This document shows, piece by piece, positions 1 through 8,689 of a DNA stretch of 57,893 nt (within the stretch, counting starts at the first letter, position 1; every line of letters begins with the position of its first letter). A model generated the notes under the pieces. That model did no database searches. It saw only the letters and a program-made list of their open reading frames with translations, and was not told the DNA's origin. Origin of the DNA: Bacteroidales bacterium (lineage in GTDB: Bacteria; Bacteroidota; Bacteroidia; Bacteroidales; GCA-2748055); NCBI GenBank assembly GCA_030589895.1, contig JAUUZQ010000009.1, positions 1 through 57,893 on the forward strand. The letters are read 5' to 3'. The position numbers and the translations under genes are program-made.

Positions 1-2022
1 TACTACCTTTCCAATGCATGGATGCCTCTTGGACCGCAAAACAGCAGCTTTGGAAATTTTCTATTTGTATTGATCCTGATTGCTGCAATTCTGGGAGTAT
101 TGATGGCCATCATACATTTCTATCCGAAAATTCTAGGCTGGGCATTGAGAAACAAGTGGAAATTTCTTTCACTACCCATCCTGGTAATTTTATTTGGAAT
201 AACTGTCTGGCAAGGCTTCGATAAATTATTTGGCTTCATGCCGGAAAATTTAAAAGAGACAAAAGCCTGGCAATCTGTAAGCAATACTTTTCCGGGATTG
301 GGAAAAGAGTTCATGCCGGCACTGGATGAAGGATCATTCTTACTAATGCCAACAACCATGCCTCATTCCGGCATAGAAGAAAACATAGATGTGATTCGGC
401 TATTGGATAGAAAAGTAAATACCATTCCTGAAGTTGACAATGTTGTCGGCAAATGGGGACGCGTAAATTCTGCCCTGGATCCTGCACCGGTTTCGATGTA
501 TGAAAATGTAATTAATTACAAACCGGAATATATCCTGAATGAAAAGGGACACAGGCTTAGGTTCAGGGTTGACAAGCACGGGGCATTTGTCCTGCATGAT
601 GGAAGCACATACAATCCTGAAAAAGAGGAGTTCAGGGTCGTGAATGAGGAGGAGTTGATTAAAGATCCGGGTGGCGAGTTTTACCGGCAATGGAGAGAAG
701 AGATTCACTCGCCTGATGATATCTGGAATGAGATCATTAAGAAAGCTTCTATCCCCGGACTGACATCAGCACCAAAACTTCAGCCAATACAAACCCGTTT
801 GGTGATGCTTCAAACTGGCATGCGCGCTCCAATGGGAATAAAAGTGTATGGACCTGATCTGGAAACTATTGAGAAAGTAGGGTTCGAACTTGAACAGCAT
901 CTGAAAAAGGTTGAAGGAGTCGAGCCTATGTCAGTATTTGCAGACCGTGTCGTTGGAAAACCGTATCTGAAGATTAATTTAGACCGGGAGGCACTGGCCA
1001 GGTATGGCCTGACAATCCAGAATTTTCAAAACCATATCAGTTCCGCAATTGGAGGGATGCCACTTACGACATCTGTTGAAGGCCGGGAAAGATACCAGGT
1101 GAGAGCCAGATATGCCAGGGAATACAGGGACAACCCTGAAGATCTGCTTAGCATTCTTATCCCCACACCAACAGGAGTACAGGTTCCACTTGGTGAACTA
1201 TCGGAAATTACATATACCCGTGGTCCGCAGATGATCAAAAGTGAAAATACATTCCTGGTGGGCTATGTAATTTTTGATAAAAAAGAAGGATATGCAGAAG
1301 TGGATGTTGTGGAGAATGCACAGGAATATCTAAACAATCTTTCAGAAGAAGGAGAACTGTTCATACCTTCAGGCGTAAACTATATATTCACCGGTAACTA
1401 TGAGAACCAGGTCAGAGCTTCCAAACGACTGATGATCGTCATTCCAATTTCTCTGCTTATTATATTCCTGATATTGTATTTCCAGTTCCGGTCTGTGATC
1501 GGGGCAGGCCTGATTTTCTCAGGAATATTTGTCGCTTTCTCCGGCGGATTTATAATGCTGTGGCTTTACGAACAAAACTGGTTCCTGGATATGCCCATTG
1601 GCGGAATAAATCTGCAGGATATGTTCCAGATCCAATCATTCAATCTTAGCGTAGCAGTCTGGGTCGGGTTCATTGCCCTGTTTGGTATTGCAACTGACGA
1701 CGGAGTTTTAATCTCCACTTATCTGAAGCAAATCTTTGATAAAAGAGCTCCGGTCACAATCGAGGAGGTCCGTGAGAATGTAGTCAAGGCCGGAATGAAG
1801 CGTGTTCGACCAGCCATTATGACAACAGCAACAACACTAATCGCCCTCCTTCCTGTGCTGAGCTCAACAGGAAAAGGATCAGATATAATGATCCCAATGG
1901 CCATTCCCATATTTGGAGGAATGGTTATCGCCACACTAAGCATTTTCGTTGTTCCGGTATTGTACAGTATGTGGCAGGAGAGGATCGTGCGTAAGAGTTT
2001 ACTTATTAAAAGGGAGGAATAA
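1..2022 (+). CDS. cusA: CusA/CzcA-family heavy-metal efflux RND pump (C-terminal part)
   Basis: Inner-membrane proton-driven RND pump that exports metal ions, probably Cu(I)/Ag(I), through a tripartite complex. The reading frame is open from base 1, so the N-terminus lies outside the window; about 673 residues remain. Visible are two membrane segments at the start, the CusA-type stretch VDNVVGKWGR followed by SALDPAPVSM, a periplasmic pore region with the Met-containing QTGMRAPMG, and a hydrophobic C-terminal block with GIATDDGVL. It contains a longer periplasmic insertion (about residues 180-230) than I expect in E. coli CusA. The stop is one base before the next ATG, so it is translationally coupled to the channel gene. 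The metal class is inferred from the family and from the metal-binding adaptor downstream; zinc or cobalt cannot be excluded. Confidence 0.9.
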   Translation, partial: YYLSNAWMPLGPQNSSFGNFLFVLILIAAILGVLMAIIHFYPKILGWALRNKWKFLSLPILVILFGITVWQGFDKLFGFMPENLKETKAWQSVSNTFPGLGKEFMPALDEGSFLLMPTTMPHSGIEENIDVIRLLDRKVNTIPEVDNVVGKWGRVNSALDPAPVSMYENVINYKPEYILNEKGHRLRFRVDKHGAFVLHDGSTYNPEKEEFRVVNEEELIKDPGGEFYRQWREEIHSPDDIWNEIIKKASIPGLTSAPKLQPIQTRLVMLQTGMRAPMGIKVYGPDLETIEKVGFELEQHLKKVEGVEPMSVFADRVVGKPYLKINLDREALARYGLTIQNFQNHISSAIGGMPLTTSVEGRERYQVRARYAREYRDNPEDLLSILIPTPTGVQVPLGELSEITYTRGPQMIKSENTFLVGYVIFDKKEGYAEVDVVENAQEYLNNLSEEGELFIPSGVNYIFTGNYENQVRASKRLMIVIPISLLIIFLILYFQFRSVIGAGLIFSGIFVAFSGGFIMLWLYEQNWFLDMPIGGINLQDMFQIQSFNLSVAVWVGFIALFGIATDDGVLISTYLKQIFDKRAPVTIEEVRENVVKAGMKRVRPAIMTTATTLIALLPVLSSTGKGSDIMIPMAIPIFGGMVIATLSIFVVPVLYSMWQERIVRKSLLIKREE

Positions 2023-2023
2023 A

Positions 2024-3268
2024 ATGAACATAAAAAATATAATAATTGCTATTTTATTGATATTCAGTATATCAATTTCAGCACAGGAGGAACTGAACGT
2101 TTACCTGGAAGTGGCGGCTGAAAATAATCCCTCACTGAAGGCCTCCTTCAATGAATATCAGGCTTCTCTACAGGTAATTCCCCAGGTGGGAGTGTTGCCC
2201 GACCCGCAGCTGGCTTTTGGATATTTTATTTCACCAATAGAAACGCGGTTTGGTCCACAGAGAGCGAAAATTTCGCTGAGTCAGATGCTCCCCTGGTTTG
2301 GTACTATAGATGCCAGAGAGAATATTGCCGTTCAGAATGCAAAGGTGAAATACGAGGCCTTTGAAGAGCTGAAATCAAATCTATATTTTGAGATTAAGGC
2401 AGCCTATTACGATTTGTACTTCAATGAGAAGTCAATTGGGGCCACTCTCTCCAATATACTGATATTGGAAACTTTCCGGAATCTTGCCATGATCAAAATT
2501 GAATCAGGATCTGCTTCAGCAGTGGATGGGCTAAGAGCCGAAATGGAACTCGCCGACCTGGAGAATAAGCTGGCACTGCTAAAAGACAATGGAAATGTTC
2601 TCAGAGTAAAATTCAATAAGCTTTTGAATACCTCGGATGACAGTCAGATTAATCTTCCTGAAATATTATGGAATAATGACCTGACAATGGAGAAAAGTGC
2701 CATTCTGGATTCCCTCAGTTTAAATAACCATCAGGTACTGGGATTAAGCTACGCTTTTGAATCTTTTCAGGGGAAGGAAGGCCTGGCAAGAAAAGCCGGA
2801 CTACCGGATTTGTCAATTGGACTTGACTATTTCGTAATTGGTGCATCTGATAATACAAGCCTTGATCCTGACATTAATGGCCGGGATGCATTTGTTTTTC
2901 CACGTATTGGAATCACAATTCCGCTATACAGAAAGAAGTACACTGCCATGGTTCAGGAGGCTGTTTTTATGCAGCAGGCTACAGCAAATAAAAAAGTAGC
3001 GAAGGTCAAGGCACTGGAATCGATATTTGAGAAGGCGTATAGTGAGTATATGGATGCTGACAGGAGAATTAAACTGTTTCATACTCAATTGCAAATAGTA
3101 GACAATGCTGTAAAGATCCTGGAATCTGAATATGCTACAAGTGGAAAAGATTTTGAGGAGATACTGCGTATGGAGAGAAGATGGTTAAGGTATGCAGTGG
3201 AGCTTGAAAAGGCCAGAAGTGATAAGCAGGCAGCGATCGCATTTATAGATTATATAATAGGAAAATAA
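2024..3268 (+). CDS. TolC/CusC-like outer-membrane efflux channel
   Basis: Outer-membrane factor that gives the RND pump its exit duct. About 414 residues, usual for the OEP family. The ATG at 2024 was chosen because it follows AGGGAGGA at a suitable distance, gives the signal peptide MNIKNIIIAILLIFSISISA, and lies one base after the pump stop codon; the frame is open further upstream but would overlap the pump gene. The body alternates long helical stretches (coiled-coil barrel) in two homologous halves, e.g. SNLYFEIKAAYYDLYFNEKS and the later ESIFEKAYSEYMDADRR. There is no lipobox cysteine, unlike E. coli CusC. It sits between pump and adaptor in one operon. Confidence 0.88.
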   Translation: MNIKNIIIAILLIFSISISAQEELNVYLEVAAENNPSLKASFNEYQASLQVIPQVGVLPDPQLAFGYFISPIETRFGPQRAKISLSQMLPWFGTIDARENIAVQNAKVKYEAFEELKSNLYFEIKAAYYDLYFNEKSIGATLSNILILETFRNLAMIKIESGSASAVDGLRAEMELADLENKLALLKDNGNVLRVKFNKLLNTSDDSQINLPEILWNNDLTMEKSAILDSLSLNNHQVLGLSYAFESFQGKEGLARKAGLPDLSIGLDYFVIGASDNTSLDPDINGRDAFVFPRIGITIPLYRKKYTAMVQEAVFMQQATANKKVAKVKALESIFEKAYSEYMDADRRIKLFHTQLQIVDNAVKILESEYATSGKDFEEILRMERRWLRYAVELEKARSDKQAAIAFIDYIIGK

Positions 3269-3280
3269 TGATCAATCAAA

Positions 3281-4939
3281 ATGAAAATATTACAAATTAT
3301 TAAAAGAAAAGAGCTCATCATTACAGGCATCACTCTTGTGGTGGGCATGATCCTTGGTGCCATCTTCTTTGGTGGCCCGAAATCAGTGGATACTCATGAA
3401 GGGCATAATCATGTGGATATCCACGAAGGGCATGAGCATGAGGAGACTAATGTAGATGGTGAAACAATCTACACCTGTTCTATGCATCCTCAGATCAAGC
3501 AGAACAAACCCGGATTATGTCCCATCTGTGCGATGGATCTTATACCCTTGGTAACAGTAAGCTCAGATGATGAGGATATTGATCCTGATGAAATACAGAT
3601 GACCGAGTCTGCCATGAAACTGGCTGACATTCAAACGGTGATAGTTGTCAAAGGCGTACCGGAAAAATCAGTACGCTTGCTGGGAAAAGTAAAAGCTGAT
3701 GAGAGAAACATTACCCAGATCACAGCTCGTTTTGGGGGTAGACTGGAGAAATTGTACGTCAATTATACAGGACAAAACATAAGAAAAGGAGAAAAATTAG
3801 GGGTCATCTATTCACCCGATCTGATCACAGCTCAAAGGGAACTGTTGGAGGCGGCAAGATTCAAGAATAATAATCCATCATTCTATTCTGCTACACGAAC
3901 AAAACTCAGGCTCTGGGATCTGACCGACGAACAGATTAATGCCATAGAAGAAAATGGTGAACCCATTACATATTTTGAGGTTCTGGCTCCAATCTCAGGT
4001 ACCGTCACGAAACGTCATATTGCCCATGGTGAATATATAAAAGAAGGCACTCTCCTGTTTGAAGTGACTGATCTTACAAGTGTGTGGCTTATGTTTGAAG
4101 CCTATGAGAGTGACCTGCCATGGATCAAATTGGGTGATAAAGTGAATTTCACATTGAAGTCTTATCCCGGGAAAAACTACAATGGCAAAATTTCTTACAT
4201 AGATCCATTTATCGATGCTTCAACAAGGGTAACAAAGGTGAGGGTGGAAATGTCCAATCCCGGACTAAGTTTGAAACCTGAAATGTTTGCAAACGGAATT
4301 ATTGAATCGAGTAGTGAGGGTCAATCAAGTGAGCTCATGATCCCACGCTCATCCATCCTCTGGACCGGTAAACGGGCAGTAGTATATGTGAAAATTCAGA
4401 ATAGAAAAATACCCTCCTTTTTGTACAGGGAGATTGTATTAGGTCCTGAAGCTGGTAATTTTTATGTGGTTGCAGACGGACTGCATGAAGGTGAAGAGAT
4501 TGCTACCAACGGAGTATTTAAGATCGATGCCTCGGCACAACTGGCAGGTAAACCAAGTATGATGAATCCTGAAGGAGGAAAAGTCGCACTCGCCCATGAC
4601 CATGGAGCCATGACAGGTGGAGGTAAAGCAGAGCATTCTTCTCACCAACATGAAAGAGACGATCACAATATGGATGTGCAAACAAAACATGCAGAATTTC
4701 ATGTAAGTGGACTTTGTGGTATGTGCAAAGACAGGATCGAGTCAGCAGCAATGTCTGTTGAAGGAGTTATCTCTGCAGAATGGGATAAGGAGACATCAAT
4801 GATACATCTTACGTTTAGGAATACTATCCTGAGTGATGTTCACAAAGCTATCGCAGCTGTTGGTCATGATACCGAATTGGAAATAGCTCCTGATGATGTT
4901 TATAATGATCTGCCCGGATGTTGCTTGTATAGGGATTAA
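3281..4939 (+). CDS. cusB: CusB-like periplasmic adaptor with HMBD and C-terminal HMA domain
   Basis: Membrane-fusion subunit linking the pump to the channel. 552 residues: an N-terminal membrane anchor (about 12-30); a His-rich stretch of HEGH repeats (about 38-54); a heavy-metal-binding domain with YTCSMHP at 64-70 and CPIC at 80-83; the lipoyl/barrel adaptor core (about 115-430); a His/Met-rich linker; and a C-terminal HMA-like domain (about 468-550) with CGMCKDRIE and a terminal GCC. Three separate metal-binding elements in one adaptor suggest it passes copper or silver directly to the pump. It starts 12 bases after the channel stop and is followed by a hairpin terminator, so it is the last operon gene. 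Cu/Ag specificity is inferred. Confidence 0.9.
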   Translation: MKILQIIKRKELIITGITLVVGMILGAIFFGGPKSVDTHEGHNHVDIHEGHEHEETNVDGETIYTCSMHPQIKQNKPGLCPICAMDLIPLVTVSSDDEDIDPDEIQMTESAMKLADIQTVIVVKGVPEKSVRLLGKVKADERNITQITARFGGRLEKLYVNYTGQNIRKGEKLGVIYSPDLITAQRELLEAARFKNNNPSFYSATRTKLRLWDLTDEQINAIEENGEPITYFEVLAPISGTVTKRHIAHGEYIKEGTLLFEVTDLTSVWLMFEAYESDLPWIKLGDKVNFTLKSYPGKNYNGKISYIDPFIDASTRVTKVRVEMSNPGLSLKPEMFANGIIESSSEGQSSELMIPRSSILWTGKRAVVYVKIQNRKIPSFLYREIVLGPEAGNFYVVADGLHEGEEIATNGVFKIDASAQLAGKPSMMNPEGGKVALAHDHGAMTGGGKAEHSSHQHERDDHNMDVQTKHAEFHVSGLCGMCKDRIESAAMSVEGVISAEWDKETSMIHLTFRNTILSDVHKAIAAVGHDTELEIAPDDVYNDLPGCCLYRD

Positions 4940-4971
4940 TTCGGGAAGATCTTTGAGGGGGGGATAAGAAT

Positions 4972-5009
4972 AAAAGAGGCTATCTCGACCTTTTGAGACA
5001 GCCCCTTTT
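4972..5009 (+). terminator. Rho-independent terminator of the cus-like operon
   Basis: A 15-bp stem (4972-4986 with 4995-5009, two mismatches) closes an 8-base loop. The stem is A-rich on the left and T-rich on the right, so the transcript ends in a U run. It lies 32 bases after the adaptor stop and faces the end of the GH3 pseudogene, so it may act in both directions. Confidence 0.75.
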
Positions 5010-5093
5010 AATCTTACTAACTGATAATATGAATATTACCTCCCTGTAAATTTTACAGTTTTTTCATTTTTTTGGAAGAAATAACCGTACTTA

Positions 5094-5680
5094 CTAAAGC
5101 TGCTTAAGTGCAACATCAATGTCTGCCTCTGTAAGCAAACCCTGCTCAATAGCTTTCGGTACAGATTTAAAGGCTGTACGACAATTCAAATTCATTCCTG
5201 CCAATATTGCCAGTGCCGCTGCCTTCAGGTAAGTTGGATCATCACCCTGAAGTCCTTTAACAAATGCAATACCAATCCGTGAAGTCAAAAATGGATCCTC
5301 CCCATAAGTCTCCTGTCCCCTTCCCCACCGGGGATCACGGAAAAGATTCACGTTAGGTGACCAGAAAGTAAGACCCGCATATTTTGATCTGTTATTATTG
5401 TCAATCGCGATATTAAATTTCGCCCTCGCCTCATCAGAAATGGCTGTAGACACTCATTCCACCAGCCATATTGAGGCACATCGAGCCTCGGAATTGCCGG
5501 AGCTTCGTCCATCATCTGCATTACCTTCTCTTCCAGGGTCATGGCATCCACCAATGCCTCAATCCTATCTTCCATAGGTAAGGTATAATCATACCAGAGA
5601 AATTCAGTTTGCACGTCCTGGGCAGTAATTTTTCCAAATACCAGTGTAGACAGAATAATAATCGTTAGGAACTTTTTCAT
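5094..5680 (-). pseudogene. Decayed GH3 beta-glycosidase (two deletions, one frameshift)
   Basis: Remnant of a secreted glycoside hydrolase family 3 enzyme, normally over 700 residues. The 5' part (start ATG at 5678-5680) gives a signal peptide, MKKFLTIIILSTLVFGKITA, and the GH3 N-terminus with LVDAMTLEEKV and PQYGWWNE. Near 5452 the frame breaks: the next recognisable GH3 segment, [12 protein letters not shown], continues in another frame, with the stretch between NE and STAIS missing. It then runs through [19 protein letters not shown] and [11 protein letters not shown] to YLKAAA, where a second, in-frame deletion joins it to [10 protein letters not shown]. The segments that would carry the catalytic nucleophile are absent, so no activity is expected. 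Confidence 0.88.
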
Positions 5681-5817
5681 TGTAGTAATATTAGTTATAG
5701 TAATCAAATTTTGACTTCCCTACAAAGATATAAATCAATTGGAAGTTTACAACGTACTTTGTACGTTAAGAAACTCTTGCCCCATTGCTATCCATATTTT
5801 CCTTAATTTCGCCATCC

Positions 5818-6942
5818 ATGAAGATTTACCCATATATATGCTATTATTTATTCATCCCGGCAATACTTTTACTTCTCCCTGCAAATCTGTTTGCTCAGGA
5901 AAGTGACACTACAAACGGGAAACTCATGACCTTTCCTTTTGCCGCACCCGCCTACACCCCTGAGCTGGGTCCAACACTCATTGGGGTCATGATGGTATCG
6001 TTCAAAACCAACACAGAAGATTCTCTTATACAACGTTCTACAACACCCATAAATACAGGGATTTCCCTACGTGGTTCATACTTTGTAAATATCATTGCAT
6101 CAACATTTTGGAAGGAAGATAAATTCCGAATATTTGGAGAATTGCGATTTAGAAATATGCCTGACCATTATTGGGGCGTGGGATATGATAATGCCAGCTC
6201 AGTGGATGAAGGTGAAGAAACCACTGCGTACAGAAGATCATTCTGGAAGGTCAGCCCTCAACTACTCTGGCAATTCAGAGAGAATCTGTTTCTGGGATTA
6301 AACATCGATTATAACCGCACTGCTGCATTTAATGTGAATCCGCTAATGGCAGTTGATCCTGATTATCTGAATGATGGAGAGAGAAACTTCAACTCAGGCT
6401 TGGGACTGATACTTCGTTATGATTCACGTGATGTGCCTGTCAACCCATGGAAAGGCATGCTCATTGATCTTCAGGCAATCTCTTACTCCAGCTATTTTGG
6501 TGGTGACAATAATTTCCAGGTTTATCAGGCTGATTTCAGGGAATTTCAGTCAATTCTCAGACCCGGCAGTACACTTGCTGTGCAATTAAAAACAAGAATT
6601 AGCACAGGGGATGTACCCTATTCAGATCTCTCGATGCTGGGAAGTCCATATGACTTGAGAGGATATTACCTCGGTCATTACCGCGACAGGTCCATGGTAT
6701 TGGGAATCATAGAATACCGACATCAATTTCAGAAAAAGGATGGTTCCATGAGTAAGCATGGTGCTGTAGCATGGATAGGCACAGGAAGCATTGCTCCCAG
6801 TCCTGAAGAGTTTAAGCATTGGATTCCAAATGCAGGATTCGGGTACAGGTTTGAAGTACAGCCAAGGATGAATGTCAGGGCAGAGATCGGTTTTGGGAAA
6901 AAGTCAAACGGTTTTTATATAAGTTTTAACGAAGCTTTTTAA
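5818..6942 (+). CDS. Omp85/BamA-TamA-type surface antigen barrel protein
   Basis: Probable outer-membrane beta-barrel of the bacterial surface antigen (Omp85 C-terminal) family, 374 residues. The start at 5818 (MKIYPYICYYLFIP...) gives a clear signal peptide ending NLFAQ; a TTG in frame 33 bases upstream is less likely. Visible are alternating amphipathic strands, the loop-6 motif DLRGYYLGHYRD (family RGF/RGY signature) and a C-terminal phenylalanine. It is much shorter than BamA and lacks recognisable POTRA repeats, so it is not the essential assembly factor; it may be a patatin-less or stand-alone member. Function is unknown beyond the outer-membrane location. It is alone on its strand and convergent with the serine hydrolase. 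Confidence 0.8.
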   Translation: MKIYPYICYYLFIPAILLLLPANLFAQESDTTNGKLMTFPFAAPAYTPELGPTLIGVMMVSFKTNTEDSLIQRSTTPINTGISLRGSYFVNIIASTFWKEDKFRIFGELRFRNMPDHYWGVGYDNASSVDEGEETTAYRRSFWKVSPQLLWQFRENLFLGLNIDYNRTAAFNVNPLMAVDPDYLNDGERNFNSGLGLILRYDSRDVPVNPWKGMLIDLQAISYSSYFGGDNNFQVYQADFREFQSILRPGSTLAVQLKTRISTGDVPYSDLSMLGSPYDLRGYYLGHYRDRSMVLGIIEYRHQFQKKDGSMSKHGAVAWIGTGSIAPSPEEFKHWIPNAGFGYRFEVQPRMNVRAEIGFGKKSNGFYISFNEAF

Positions 6943-7024
6943 CTTGAAGCTTAGAGTTTAAGAAGGTCCCTGAACAGTGTCGAAGAACCCTCCTTTTTAC
7001 TTCTTCCTTCTTCCTTTTTACTTT

Positions 7025-8272
7025 TTACTTCTCCACCACTATTGCATTCAGAAGCAACTCTTTTAATTCATACGCAAACTGAGCATCTGAACTGGGCATA
7101 TACTGTGTAAAAGCCAGCATAACCATATTATTCTCAAGATCAACACTAAAGAATGTAGATGCCATGCCTGCCCAGCTGTATTCACCAGTTTCAAGTTCTA
7201 CCTGCCCTCCTAAACCATAGCCATAATCATTATTGTATGCTACAGTCGAAGGAAGTTGATTGGACATGATCAGATCGACTGTCGTTTCATTCAGTATCCT
7301 CTCTCCATTCAGTTCTCCACCATTTAAAAGCATCTGTCCGAATTTTCCAAAGTCACCTATTGTAGAAACCAATCCGCCTCCACCTGAAAACAAAGTAACT
7401 TCCTTCTTCACACCATTGGTATAATCTTCAAGAGCTTGTAGTTCACCTGTCGACTCATCCCTTGTGTATATCATGGCAAGCCTGTCATAGTCCTCCTCCG
7501 GAACCTCAAATCCGGTATCATCCATTTTTAGGGGATCAAATACCCTGGTTTGCAAAAATTCATCAAATGGTAATCCTGAAAGCACCTCAACAAGATATCC
7601 GGCAACATCAATTGAGATTGAGTATTCCCACTTTGTTGCAGGTTGAAACTTCAAAGGAATTTCTGCCACCAGTTTTACCATTTCCCCAATTGTTTGCGTA
7701 TTCCACATACCTTCCGGCAAGGCATTGTACAGTGAATCAACATAAGAGTCAGGATCCCATCCATAAGTAAAACCAGCAGTATGTGTTAATAAATGCCTGA
7801 TAGTCATTGCCTCTTCCTGAGCAACTTCCTCACCATCAACATAAACAGTAGTATTTTCAAATTCCGGAATATATTTTGAAACCTGATCATCAAGCTCAAA
7901 TTTTCCCTCGTCAAACAGGATCATTAAAGCTACTGCTGTGATTGGCTTGGTCATAGAATATATTCTGAAAATAGCATCTTCAGCCAATGCCCTTTCTTCA
8001 CTTATATCAGCAAACCCAAATGTACTTTGGTGTGCAAGCTGACCATCCTTCAATACTAAAACTGAAACACCAGATAGTTTTCCATCATCGATATATGATT
8101 GCATCGCGATGTCGGCCAGCTCCAGGCTATCAAGAGATAAACCAACAGATGTTGTTGAAACTGTGTTACATGATTGAGAGAAGAGAAAGATAGCAAGGAT
8201 GAAGAGGGTGGCTTGGAATGTGCGGGTAATGTGAGTTGTAAAGGTAGCGGAAATTGATTTTGGATTTTTCAT
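7025..8272 (-). CDS. Serine hydrolase lipoprotein, beta-lactamase (class C-like) family
   Basis: Penicillin-binding-protein/esterase-like serine hydrolase, 415 residues. The N-terminus is an export signal with lipobox FSQSC (Cys35), so it is probably a membrane lipoprotein. Catalytic SxxK is S106-M-T-K109 in IYSMTK; the second motif is in WEYSIS; the third box is WAGMAST rather than KTG, as in esterase-like members. The substrate could be a peptidoglycan peptide, an ester or a D-amino-acid peptide; family membership does not show drug resistance. It is a single gene, convergent with the barrel gene (82-base gap, pyrimidine-rich, no clear hairpin). Confidence 0.85.
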   Translation of the reverse strand: MKNPKSISATFTTHITRTFQATLFILAIFLFSQSCNTVSTTSVGLSLDSLELADIAMQSYIDDGKLSGVSVLVLKDGQLAHQSTFGFADISEERALAEDAIFRIYSMTKPITAVALMILFDEGKFELDDQVSKYIPEFENTTVYVDGEEVAQEEAMTIRHLLTHTAGFTYGWDPDSYVDSLYNALPEGMWNTQTIGEMVKLVAEIPLKFQPATKWEYSISIDVAGYLVEVLSGLPFDEFLQTRVFDPLKMDDTGFEVPEEDYDRLAMIYTRDESTGELQALEDYTNGVKKEVTLFSGGGGLVSTIGDFGKFGQMLLNGGELNGERILNETTVDLIMSNQLPSTVAYNNDYGYGLGGQVELETGEYSWAGMASTFFSVDLENNMVMLAFTQYMPSSDAQFAYELKELLLNAIVVEK

Positions 8273-8298
8273 TGTGGTTGTGGGTTAAGGGTTAATGC

Positions 8299-8337
8299 GA
8301 CAATGTGATAATGTGATAATGTGATAATGTGATCATG
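8299..8337. repeat. Tandem 8-bp repeat upstream of the serine hydrolase
   Basis: Four near-perfect copies of GATAATGT (first copy GACAATGT) plus a partial fifth (GATCATG), 27-65 bases before the hydrolase ATG. Copy number could vary by slippage and alter the 5' leader or promoter spacing. The rest of 8338-8512 shows nothing recognisable. Confidence 0.85.
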
Positions 8338-8512
8338 CCTGAAAGATTTAAGTGAATTTGGTCCTGACGAGCAAAACAACATCAGAGGGTTAATGAACCA
8401 ATTTACAAAATCTAAAGGTATTAAACACCAAACAATAAAGTATTTATCACAATAGCAAAATATTTTACTGAACTTACATACAGACTCTCTCCCAATCCGT
8501 TCGCTTTGAACT

Positions 8513-8689
8513 TCACGCTACTTCTATTACTTCTGATTCAACGACTGCTTCCTCTTCCTCCTCCTCTTTCTCTTCCTCCTCTTCTGTTGCAACAGATGCT
8601 GGTACTGCTGCAACCGCCACCTTATCTTCTTCTTTCTCTGATTCTACTATTTTAACTTTTTCTACTGCTTCTACCGCAGTTTTTGCTAT
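8513..8689 (-). other. Out-of-frame Glu-rich C-terminal tail of the GT2 gene (-1 frame)
   Basis: Immediately after the glycosyltransferase stop codon, the -1 frame is open for 58 codons and ends in TGA. It encodes an Ala/Val/Glu/Lys-rich segment starting IAKTAVEAVEKV, with two runs of glutamate. The junction is an A6 run followed by TAG (coding strand AAG AAA AAA TAG). A one-base slip back would read through into this frame. The composition is protein-like and continues the charged low-complexity character of the lysine run. It could be a frameshifted or slippage-expressed extension, or a decayed end. Confidence 0.6.

Noticed and set aside
5348..5707. Open frame read as a separate 119-residue gene
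   Set aside because: It is the 5' half of the GH3 pseudogene; its end is out-of-frame sequence after the frameshift near 5452.
6943..7024. Terminator between convergent genes
   Set aside because: There is a pyrimidine-rich run but no convincing hairpin stem.
7025..8272. Calling the serine hydrolases antibiotic-resistance beta-lactamases
   Set aside because: The third box (WAGMAST; HGG in the second enzyme) fits esterase/peptidase-like family members; resistance cannot be inferred.
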